13,386 nucleotides of DNA, taken from Microbacterium sp. Lineage in GTDB: Bacteria; Actinomycetota; Actinomycetes; Actinomycetales; Microbacteriaceae. Below the pieces are notes generated by a model. That model searched no databases. It was given only the letters and a program-made list of their open reading frames with translations, and was not told the origin of the DNA. The translations under genes were made by a program, and so were the position numbers. The DNA lies in contig DMUE01000219.1 of assembly GCA_003476465.1 (NCBI GenBank), positions 1,035 through 14,420 of the forward strand, in the 5' to 3' direction. Shown in pieces: positions 7,625 to 13,386 of the stretch. Within the stretch, counting starts at the first letter, position 1, and each line of letters starts with the position of its first letter.

Positions 7625-8200
7625 GTGCGCACCCGTTCTCTCCGCGTGCTCGGCATCGACCCCGGGCTGACCCGCTGCGGCGTCGGCGTCGTGGATGTCG
7701 CGCCCGACCGCTCGGGAAGACTCGTGCACGTCGGTGTCATCCGCTCCTCGTCGGACATGCCCCTCCCGGAACGCCTGGCGGCCATCGCTGCGGGGATCCG
7801 GGCCGTTCTCACGGAGCACAGTCCCGACGTCGTCGCCGTAGAGCGCGTCTTCGCTCAGCACAACGTGCGGACGGTCATGGGCACGGCGCAGGCAAGCGGA
7901 GTCGCCCTGCTGCTCGCGGCCGAGCACGGCCTACCCGCCCGCACGCACACCCCGAGCGAGGTGAAGGCCGCGATAACGGGTTACGGCTCGGCGGACAAGC
8001 GTCAGGTGCAGACCATGGTCGCGCGCATCCTGCGACTGGATGCGCTTCCCCAGCCAGCGGACGCCGCGGATGCCTTGGCCCTGGCGCTGTGTCATGCGTG
8101 GCGTTCCGGAGGCGCAGTCCGGGCCGAGGGCCCGGACTCCCTGACGACGGCTCAGCGCGCCTGGGAGGACGCGGAGCGTCTCGCCCGCCGCTCGCGCTGA
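7625..8200 (+). CDS. ruvC: Holliday-junction resolvase RuvC
   Basis: Structure-specific endonuclease that cuts Holliday junctions symmetrically during recombinational repair; 191 aa, RNase H-like fold. D12 in [11 protein letters not shown]73 in AVERVF, D146 and D149 in [13 protein letters not shown] reproduce the four acidic metal ligands of E. coli RuvC (D7, E66, D138, D141). The C-terminus beyond about residue 160 is a variable charged tail. The GTG start is supported by the -10 box six bases upstream and by the position of the GIDPG motif. ruvA starts 66 bases after the stop from its own apparent promoter, so ruvC and ruvAB may be partly uncoupled. Confidence 0.96.
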   Translation: MRTRSLRVLGIDPGLTRCGVGVVDVAPDRSGRLVHVGVIRSSSDMPLPERLAAIAAGIRAVLTEHSPDVVAVERVFAQHNVRTVMGTAQASGVALLLAAEHGLPARTHTPSEVKAAITGYGSADKRQVQTMVARILRLDALPQPADAADALALALCHAWRSGGAVRAEGPDSLTTAQRAWEDAERLARRSR

Positions 8201-8228
8201 CGTGTGCCTGGGCGATCGTGCGTGTCGC

Positions 8229-8244
8229 TCGAACATACCTACGA
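8229..8244. promoter_or_regulatory. Candidate LexA (SOS) box upstream of ruvA
   Basis: The actinobacterial SOS box is TCGAAC-N4-GTTCGA. Here the left half TCGAAC is perfect, and the right half CTACGA matches 4 of 6 positions. It overlaps the -35 region of the predicted ruvA promoter, where LexA would block transcription. ruvAB are classical SOS genes, so the position is sensible. The degenerate right half leaves doubt. Confidence 0.5.
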
Positions 8245-8254
8245 TGACCGGCTC

Positions 8255-8260
8255 TAGAAT
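8255..8260 (+). promoter_or_regulatory. -10 box TAGAAT of ruvA, placed for a leaderless mRNA
   Basis: TAGAAT is followed by CGCCCC and then the ruvA ATG, so transcription would start at or next to the start codon. No purine-rich ribosome binding site lies upstream of the ATG, which supports leaderless translation. No good -35 is visible. Confidence 0.5.
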
Positions 8261-8266
8261 CGCCCC

Positions 8267-8887
8267 ATGATCTCGTCCCTGCGCGGCGTCGTGCTGCATG
8301 CCGGCGCGGAGTCCGTCGTGGTCGAGGTCGGGGGGGTCGGTCTGAGCGTCGCCGTTCCCCTCGGCATCGCGGGCAGCGCGCACGCGGGGCAGACGCTGGC
8401 GCTTCACACCAGCCTCATCGTGCGCGAGGATTCCCTCTCGCTCTTCGGATTCGCGACCCACGAGGAGCTGGAGGTGTTCTCTTTGCTCCTGCAGGTCACG
8501 GGCGTGGGCCCGAAATCCGCGCTCGGCGTCCTGTCTCAGCTCACGGTGGAACGCATCGCCGAAGCCGTGCACGCCGAGGACGACGCGCCGTTTCGCAAGG
8601 TGTCCGGCATCGGTCCCAAGACCGCCAAGCTGATCGTGCTGCAGCTGTCGGGCAAGATCGCTCCGGTCGTGCCGCGCTCGGCCGCCGCTGCCGTGGTCGG
8701 TTCGGATGTCGTCACACAGGTGGCTCAGGCGCTCGTCGGATTGGGGTGGCCCGAGCGGGTCGCCGCGGAAGCCGCCACGACGGCGGCAGAAGACGCGAGC
8801 GAGGCCGACCGGGCGAGCGCGCCCGCGCTCCTGCGGGTGACGCTCGCGGCGCTCGGACCGGCCCGGCAGGGTGGCGTCCGTGGGTGA
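8267..8887 (+). CDS. ruvA: Holliday-junction branch-migration protein RuvA
   Basis: Tetrameric DNA-binding subunit that grips the Holliday junction and loads the RuvB motor; 206 aa. [13 protein letters not shown] opens the N-terminal OB domain. Two helix-hairpin-helix motifs follow: [10 protein letters not shown] (about 77-86) and [16 protein letters not shown] (about 112-127). After an Ala/Val-rich linker the C-terminal domain III that binds RuvB ([15 protein letters not shown]) is present. The gene overlaps ruvB, so the pair is translated together. Its own promoter and LexA-like site suggest damage induction separate from ruvC. Confidence 0.96.
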   Translation: MISSLRGVVLHAGAESVVVEVGGVGLSVAVPLGIAGSAHAGQTLALHTSLIVREDSLSLFGFATHEELEVFSLLLQVTGVGPKSALGVLSQLTVERIAEAVHAEDDAPFRKVSGIGPKTAKLIVLQLSGKIAPVVPRSAAAAVVGSDVVTQVAQALVGLGWPERVAAEAATTAAEDASEADRASAPALLRVTLAALGPARQGGVRG

Positions 8888-9923
8888 TTCCGCGCCCGAG
8901 GACGGCGAGTTCCGCACCGTGGATCCGGTGGCCGAAGAATCCGAGTTGGCCATCGAGGGCGCACTCCGCCCGGGATCGTTGGCGGACTTCGTGGGACAGC
9001 CGAAGGTCCGCGGTCAGCTTCAGCTGTTGCTCACTGCGGCTCGCATTCAGCAGCGGCCGGCCGACCACGTCCTGCTGTCCGGCCCTCCGGGACTCGGCAA
9101 AACCACGCTCGCTATGATCGTGGCGCACGAGAGCGAGCGCCCGCTGCGGCTGTCCAGCGGACCCGCCATTCAGCACGCGGGCGACCTGGCGGCGCTGCTG
9201 TCGAGCCTCACGCCCGGCGAGGTGCTGTTCATCGACGAGATCCACCGGATGGCACGGTCGGCGGAAGAGATGCTCTACCTGGCAATGGAAGACTTCCGCA
9301 TCGACATCATGGTCGGCAAGGGAGCCGGCGCCACGAGCATCCCCCTGGATCTGGCCCCTTTCACACTCGTCGGCGCCACGACGCGATCCGGCCTGCTGCC
9401 CAATCCGTTGCGTGACCGGTTCGGCTTCACCGGTCACCTCGAGTTCTATGAGGCATCCGATCTCGAACGCGTCATCCAGCGCTCGTCCGACATGCTCGGC
9501 GTCGATCTGACCCCCGAGGCGCGCAGCGAGATCGCCGGACGCTCGCGCGGCACGCCCCGCATAGCGAACCGGCTGCTGCGGCGCGTGCGCGACTTCATGC
9601 TCGTACATGCCGAGGAGGGCGACCTCGCCGCCGTGCGGTCCGCGCTCGAGCTGTACGACGTGGACTCGATCGGTCTGGACCGGCTCGACCGCGCGGTGCT
9701 CGACGCCCTCGTCTTCCGATTCGACGGCGGACCCGTCGGCCTCAGCACGCTCGCGATCGCGGTGGGCGAAGAATCCGAGACCGTGGAGAGCGTCGTCGAG
9801 CCTTACCTGGTGCGCATCGGATTTCTCGGGCGTACGCCGCGCGGCCGCGTGGCGACTCCCGCCGCGTACGCGCACGTCGGTGCCCCGCGGGCGCAGGACG
9901 CGCTCAGGCTCGATGACCTATAA
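8880..9923 (+). CDS. ruvB: Holliday-junction branch-migration ATPase RuvB
   Basis: AAA+ hexameric motor that drives branch migration with RuvA; 347 aa from this start. Walker [10 protein letters not shown] (68-76), Walker B LFIDEIH (116-122), sensor GATTRSG (165-171) and the arginine finger in NPLRDRFGF (about 175-183) are all present. The C-terminal winged helix (from about 265) ends with [19 protein letters not shown] at 8871 gives 3 more residues, but AGGG at 8868-8871 is correctly spaced only for the GTG at 8880, so I choose that. The start lies 8 bases inside ruvA. A TATAAT box for the next genes overlaps the stop codon. Confidence 0.96.
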   Translation: MGDSAPEDGEFRTVDPVAEESELAIEGALRPGSLADFVGQPKVRGQLQLLLTAARIQQRPADHVLLSGPPGLGKTTLAMIVAHESERPLRLSSGPAIQHAGDLAALLSSLTPGEVLFIDEIHRMARSAEEMLYLAMEDFRIDIMVGKGAGATSIPLDLAPFTLVGATTRSGLLPNPLRDRFGFTGHLEFYEASDLERVIQRSSDMLGVDLTPEARSEIAGRSRGTPRIANRLLRRVRDFMLVHAEEGDLAAVRSALELYDVDSIGLDRLDRAVLDALVFRFDGGPVGLSTLAIAVGEESETVESVVEPYLVRIGFLGRTPRGRVATPAAYAHVGAPRAQDALRLDDL

Positions 9924-9924
9924 T
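9919..9924 (+). promoter_or_regulatory. Perfect -10 box TATAAT overlapping the ruvB stop, for yajC-secDF
   Basis: TATAAT matches the full consensus and contains the ruvB TAA. A weak -35 AGGACG (9896-9901, 17-base spacing) keeps the central GAC of TTGACA. Transcription would start near 9931, giving a leader of about 70 nt before yajC. In a genome this GC-rich an exact TATAAT is rare outside promoters. Confidence 0.55.
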
Positions 9925-9936
9925 CGCTGGAGGCTT

Positions 9937-9963
9937 CCGGCCATCCTGCCACCCGGCCATCCT
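9937..9963 (+). repeat. Direct repeat CCGGCCATCCT x2 in the yajC leader
   Basis: The 11-base unit CCGGCCATCCT occurs at 9937-9947 and exactly again at 9953-9963, separated by GCCAC (16-base period). It lies in the predicted 5' untranslated region between the TATAAT box and the yajC ribosome binding site. It could be a protein or RNA-binding element or a slippage duplication. Confidence 0.6.
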
Positions 9964-10001
9964 CTCGCGTCGTCGCGCGCCCCCGAAAGGCACCTCCCCA
10001 C

Positions 10002-10448
10002 ATGGACCTCCTGCTCATCGTCGTCCTCGTCGCCTTGCTGGGCTTCATGTTCTGGAACTCCCGCCGCCGGATGCAGCGCGCCAAGCTCGAGCAGGCCGAG
10101 AAGGCACGTCAGACGGTCCCCGGCGCCGAGGTGCTGCTGCAGGGTGGCCTGTACGGCACGATCGTCGAGTTCGATCCCGAGAACCTCGATCAGCCCGCTC
10201 TGATCGAGATCGCCCCGGGCGTCGAGATAAAGGTGCACAGCCAGGCGATCCTGCGCGTGGTCGATCCCACCGAGGGTGTCGTTTCGGAGGACGAGTTCTT
10301 GGAGGCGGAAGCTTCGGAGGCGGAGTACATCGCCGGTGTCGGCGAGGGCGAGATCATGTCCCTCAGCGACGACCGCAAGGCGGAGCTTCGTGCACAGGCC
10401 GAGGCCGACCAGAGGGCGGCCGAGCGGAAGAACGGCCCCGAGGCCTGA
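10002..10448 (+). CDS. yajC: Sec translocon accessory protein YajC
   Basis: Small single-span membrane protein that associates with SecD and SecF; 148 aa. One N-terminal membrane segment (LLLIVVLVALLGFMFW, about 3-18) is followed by the basic stop-transfer RRRMQRAK. The cytoplasmic YajC domain reads VPGAEVLLQGGLYGTIVEFD (about 39-58), with IEIAPGVEIKVHSQAILRVV behind it. The tail from about residue 92 is acidic, then charged and helical, longer than in E. coli YajC (110 aa), as is usual in Actinobacteria. GAAAGG (9985-9990) serves as ribosome binding site. secD starts 47 bases after the stop. Confidence 0.94.
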   Translation: MDLLLIVVLVALLGFMFWNSRRRMQRAKLEQAEKARQTVPGAEVLLQGGLYGTIVEFDPENLDQPALIEIAPGVEIKVHSQAILRVVDPTEGVVSEDEFLEAEASEAEYIAGVGEGEIMSLSDDRKAELRAQAEADQRAAERKNGPEA

Positions 10449-10495
10449 CCCGCTCGGGCGGCACCCCTTTTCTTCTTCGAGAAAGCTGAGCCCTG

Positions 10496-12217
10496 GTGGC
10501 GACTTCTTCACCCGTGCGCCACGCGTGGCGAGCACTTGTCGGCCTGCTGGCGATCACCGGCGTGCTCTTCGGCGTCAATGCCCTCGGCGTCTATGTGTTT
10601 GAAGAGAGCACCTGGGCACCCGAACTCGCGCTGGACCTGCAGGGCGGCACCCAGATCATCCTCGAGGCGCAGACGGAGGATGGGGCGGCCCCCTCCTCGG
10701 AGCAACTCGACCAGGCCGTGACCATCATCCGCCAGCGCGTGGACGCTTCGGGTGTCGGAGAGGCGGATGTCGCGACCGAGGGCACGAATAACGTCGTCGT
10801 GCAGATCCCGGGGACTGCGGACGAGGAGACGCGCCAGCGCATCGAACGCAGCGCGCAACTCCAGTTGCGACCCGTCATCTTCTCCGGCAGCCCGGCGACG
10901 GAGTTCGTCGGCGAGGACGGCGAGACCACGCCCTACCCGACCCCGGATCCGGGCCTCGCCGCCACGCCCTCGGCGCAGCCCTCCAACGCGAGCGACCCGA
11001 ACTGGGTGACCCCCGCGCTGCAGGCCGAGTTCCTCGCCTACGACTGCGCCGACCCGGACAACGACCCGGCCAACGCTCCGTCAGGTCAGCCCGTGATCAC
11101 GTGTCAGAGCGACGGGAGCGCGAAATACATTCTCGGCCCGGTCGAGATCGACGGTTCGCAGATCGACGACGCCACATTCGGACTCGACACCACGAACAAC
11201 CAGTGGTCGGTGCAACTGACCCTGGATGCAGAGGGAACCGAAGTCTTCGGTGAGGTCAGTCAACGCCTGTTCGGCGCCTCGCCGCCCCTGAACCAGTTCG
11301 CGTTCGTGCTCGATGGCACAGTCATCTCTGCGCCGTCCATGAACGGCCTGATCGTGGACGGTCGTCCCAGCATCACGGGAAACTTCACCCAGGAGAGTGC
11401 GAAGTCTCTGGCCGACCAGCTCAAGTACGGCGCACTCCCGCTCAGCTTCGAGGTCGTCAGTTCCGACACGATCTCGGCAACCCTCGGGTCGCAGCAGTTG
11501 CGGATCGGGCTGATCGCCGGCCTGATCGGTCTTGCGCTCGTGGCGCTGTATTCCCTGATCTCGTATCGAGCACTCGGCTTCGTGATCATCGCCTCGCTCG
11601 TCGTGATGGGTGTGCTGACCTACGTCGCCCTCTGCATCCTGTCGTGGCGGATGGGCTTCCGCCTGTCGCTCGCGGGTGTCGCCGGATTGATCGTGACCAT
11701 CGGTTTCACGGCCGACTCGTTCATCGTGTACTTCGAAAGGATCCGGGACGAGCTCCGCGACGGCAAGAGCATCACGGGAGCCGTGGAGGATGGCTGGGCG
11801 CGAGCCAAGCGCACCATCTACATCTCGAAGTCGATCAACATCCTGGCCGCAGTCGTGCTCTACATCCTGGCCGACGCGACCGTGAAGGGTTTCGCCTTCA
11901 CGCTCGGGCTGACGACCCTCATCGACATCCTGATCTTCGTGATCTTCACGCACCCTGTTATGCAGTTGCTCGCGCGGACGAAGTTCTTCGGGCAGGGACA
12001 TCTGCTGTCCGGGCTCGACCCGATGGCGCTCGGAGCCGTCTACCGCAATCGCTCGGAGTTCAAGGCACCGGCAGCGAGCGACGGCACCAAGGCATCGAAG
12101 CGTCTCGCGCGTTCCCGCGGTGAGGCCGAGCGGCGCCAGACCATCGCCGAACGCAAGCAAGCCGAGCTGGCCGCGGCCTCGCGAACGACACGGAACAACC
12201 CCGGGGAGAACGACTGA
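10496..12217 (+). CDS. secD: Protein translocase subunit SecD
   Basis: Membrane subunit of the RND-like SecDF complex that uses the proton motive force to help late steps of Sec export; 573 aa. TM1 is about 13-33, then DLQGGTQIILEA (47-58) starts the extracytoplasmic domain. TM2-TM6 lie at about 337-490. GFTADSFIVYFERIRDEL (403-420) is the conserved TM4 block with the proton-path Asp D407. Residues about 140-205 form a Pro/Ala/Asp-rich insertion with two cysteines (C184, C203) that could pair outside the cell. The C-terminus after 500 is a charged cytoplasmic tail. The GTG start has GAAAG (10481-10485) about 10 bases upstream. The stop overlaps the secF ATG by one base (TGATG), showing coupling. 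Confidence 0.96.
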   Translation: MATSSPVRHAWRALVGLLAITGVLFGVNALGVYVFEESTWAPELALDLQGGTQIILEAQTEDGAAPSSEQLDQAVTIIRQRVDASGVGEADVATEGTNNVVVQIPGTADEETRQRIERSAQLQLRPVIFSGSPATEFVGEDGETTPYPTPDPGLAATPSAQPSNASDPNWVTPALQAEFLAYDCADPDNDPANAPSGQPVITCQSDGSAKYILGPVEIDGSQIDDATFGLDTTNNQWSVQLTLDAEGTEVFGEVSQRLFGASPPLNQFAFVLDGTVISAPSMNGLIVDGRPSITGNFTQESAKSLADQLKYGALPLSFEVVSSDTISATLGSQQLRIGLIAGLIGLALVALYSLISYRALGFVIIASLVVMGVLTYVALCILSWRMGFRLSLAGVAGLIVTIGFTADSFIVYFERIRDELRDGKSITGAVEDGWARAKRTIYISKSINILAAVVLYILADATVKGFAFTLGLTTLIDILIFVIFTHPVMQLLARTKFFGQGHLLSGLDPMALGAVYRNRSEFKAPAASDGTKASKRLARSRGEAERRQTIAERKQAELAAASRTTRNNPGEND

Positions 12218-13197
12218 TGCGCTCCATGAGCCAGTTCGGTAACGACCTCTACACGGGCAAGCTGTCCGTGCCCTTCGTCGCGCGGCGGCGCCTGTGGTTC
12301 ATTGTCGCGATCCTGCTCGTCCTCGGCTCCGCGGTCAGCCTGCTGGCCAAGCCGCCGCAGTTCTCCATCGAGTTCACGGGCGGTTCGCAGTTCACCGTTT
12401 CGGGGCTCGAGCAGCCCGACCAGCTCGTGGCGACCGACGCCGTGCAGAGCGTCGTCCCCGACGCCACGACCAAGGTGACCACGGTCGGCGGCACGGCCAT
12501 CCGCGTGCAGACCGACCAGATGAGCCAGGAGGACACGCTCTCGGTGAGCGGGGCCCTCGCGATGGCGTACGAGGTGCCGGTGGAAGAGGTCACGACGTCC
12601 TTCATCGGGCCCACGTGGGGCCAGGACGTCACGCGTCAGTCGCTCTGGGGACTCGCGATCTTCCTCGCCTTGACCTTCCTGATTCTGGCCATCTACTTCC
12701 GCACGTGGAAGATGTCCGCCTCTGCGATCCTCGGCCTCATCGACGTGCTCGTCATCACGGTGGGGATATACGCCCTCGCCGGTTTCGAGATCTCGCCGGC
12801 GGCGGTGATCGGCTTCCTCACGATCCTCGGATATTCCCTCTACGACACGACGGTCGTCTTCGACAAGATCCGGGAGAACACCTCCGAGGACGGACTGACA
12901 TCGGGCCGCACGTTCGGCGAGTCCGTCAACCTGGCCGTGAACCAGACCCTGGTGCGCTCGATCAACACATCCGTGGTCGCTGTGCTGCCCGTCGCGGCCA
13001 TCTTGTTCATCGGCGCGCTGTGGCTCGGTGCCGACACGCTGAGCGACATCTCCCTGTCGATCACGGTCGGAATCATCGTCGCGGCATATTCCACCCTGTT
13101 CGTCGCCGCACCGCTCTATTCGCTGTTCCGAGAAGGCGAGCCCGACCTGCGTGAACGGGACGAGCGGGTTCGCGCCGCCCGAGAGCTCGCGGTCTAG
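12217..13197 (+). CDS. secF: Protein translocase subunit SecF
   Basis: Partner of SecD in the SecDF complex; 326 aa. TM1 at about 26-44 is followed by IEFTGGSQF (51-59), the SecF counterpart of the SecD GG motif. Five more membrane spans follow at about 140-160, 168-188, 194-215, 250-270 and 280-303. FLTILGYSLYDTTVVFDKIR (200-219) is the conserved TM4 block with D210, and NQTLVRSINTS (242-252) the next signature. The tail is short and charged. ATG 12217 is chosen because GGGGAG (12203-12208) lies 8 bases upstream; ATG 12226 is a weaker alternative. SecD and SecF are separate proteins, as in M. tuberculosis and E. coli. Confidence 0.96.
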   Translation: MRSMSQFGNDLYTGKLSVPFVARRRLWFIVAILLVLGSAVSLLAKPPQFSIEFTGGSQFTVSGLEQPDQLVATDAVQSVVPDATTKVTTVGGTAIRVQTDQMSQEDTLSVSGALAMAYEVPVEEVTTSFIGPTWGQDVTRQSLWGLAIFLALTFLILAIYFRTWKMSASAILGLIDVLVITVGIYALAGFEISPAAVIGFLTILGYSLYDTTVVFDKIRENTSEDGLTSGRTFGESVNLAVNQTLVRSINTSVVAVLPVAAILFIGALWLGADTLSDISLSITVGIIVAAYSTLFVAAPLYSLFREGEPDLRERDERVRAARELAV

Positions 13198-13231
13198 AAC
13201 TGAGCACGAGGAGGGCGCTCCACTGCGAGCG

Positions 13232-13237
13232 TAGGAT
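13232..13237 (+). promoter_or_regulatory. Candidate -10 box TAGGAT for relA
   Basis: TAGGAT fits TANNNT and lies in the 97-base gap between secF and relA. A small hairpin CGCTC-N6-GAGCG (13216-13231) sits directly before it and could end secF transcripts. No -35 is evident. The leader would be about 50 nt. Confidence 0.35.
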
Positions 13238-13294
13238 GGACCGATCCGACGGGGTCGTGCGCCACCTCGTCGTCGACGCGGGGGAGGGCAAGCC

Positions 13295-13386
13295 ATGACC
13301 AATACGCTGCCCCCCGCGCCCGCGGCGTCCAGCCTGCGACGTCTCGTTCCCCGCATCTTCTCCCGATCGACGCGCCCCGGCGGAGT
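13295..13386 (+). CDS. relA: RelA/SpoT-family (p)ppGpp synthetase/hydrolase, N-terminal fragment
   Basis: The ATG at 13295 has GGGGAGGG (13281-13288) six bases upstream, a strong ribosome binding site, and the frame stays open for 30 codons to the window edge. The residues include SLRRLVPRIFSRSTRPGG, which I recognise as the start of the bifunctional Rel protein in Microbacteriaceae, and relA follows secDF in many Actinobacteria. No catalytic domain is inside the window, so the call rests on this short N-terminus and on gene order. The enzyme makes and degrades the stringent-response alarmone (p)ppGpp. The apt gene found before relA in M. tuberculosis is absent. Confidence 0.75.
   Translation, partial: MTNTLPPAPAASSLRRLVPRIFSRSTRPGG

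Noticed and set aside
8238-8260. PafBC-type (LexA-independent) damage promoter at ruvA
   Set aside because: The stretch eight bases before TAGAAT matches the mycobacterial TTGTCRGTG element at only about 4 of 9 positions.
8210-8265. GGGCGAT (8210-8216) and ATCGCCC (8259-8265) as a hairpin before ruvA
   Set aside because: The loop would be 42 bases with no supporting inner stem, and the second arm lies between the -10 box and the ATG, so it would not be transcribed from the ruvA promoter.
10449-10478. CCCG-CT-CGGG followed by TTTTCTTCTT between yajC and secD as an intrinsic terminator
   Set aside because: The stem is 4 bp with a 2-base loop, which is not stable, and the pyrimidine tract is 9 bases away. 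The genes most likely stay in one operon.
5486-12772. Scattered ATA isoleucine codons, several followed by AC (as in ATAACC), in pdxS, pdxT, yebC, ruvC, ruvB, yajC and secF
   Set aside because: About nine in seven genes is not clearly unusual; without genome codon counts it could be normal use of a rare codon.

Overview
The window is about 13.4 kb of very GC-rich DNA with tightly packed housekeeping genes. The order thrS – HIT hydrolase – (vitamin B6 genes) – pdxS – pdxT – yebC – ruvC – ruvA – ruvB – yajC – secD – secF – relA is the chromosomal order I know from Actinobacteria; Mycobacterium tuberculosis has the same backbone from thrS down to relA. The protein sequences, the frequent GTG starts and the N-terminus of the last gene suggest Microbacteriaceae, probably Microbacterium or a close relative. 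The family assignment is inference. I see no mobile element, CRISPR array, rRNA or tRNA gene.

Layout. Bases 1-174 are a leader upstream of thrS, with a good -10 box, a possible 20-codon leaderless upstream ORF and two GC-rich hairpins. thrS and a HIT-family nucleotide hydrolase/phosphorylase gene follow with a 4-base overlap. Two minus-strand genes converge on them: a pyridoxal kinase, and upstream of it a MocR-type (GntR-aminotransferase fusion) regulator, probably PdxR. The regulator gene is divergent from pdxS-pdxT, the two subunits of PLP synthase, and a perfect TTTGGC-N4-GCCAAA palindrome lies between them. De novo synthesis, salvage and the likely PLP-sensing regulator of vitamin B6 therefore form one cassette. 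In M. tuberculosis this slot holds pgsA, the PIM acyltransferase and pimA, all absent here.

After pdxT come yebC (translation/transcription factor), ruvC (Holliday-junction resolvase) and ruvA-ruvB (branch-migration motor). yebC, ruvC and ruvA each have a TANNNT box exactly six bases before the start codon, the arrangement expected for leaderless mRNAs. ruvA also has a probable LexA half-site. A perfect TATAAT overlapping the ruvB stop codon probably drives yajC-secD-secF, the accessory part of the Sec translocon. The window ends in the first 30 codons of relA, the (p)ppGpp synthetase/hydrolase.

I found no clearly novel multigene system. The best leads are regulatory: the structured thrS leader with its upstream ORF, the repeated leaderless promoter layout, the pdxR/pdxST palindrome, a palindrome inside the yebC promoter, the SOS-like site at ruvA and a tandem direct repeat in the yajC leader.
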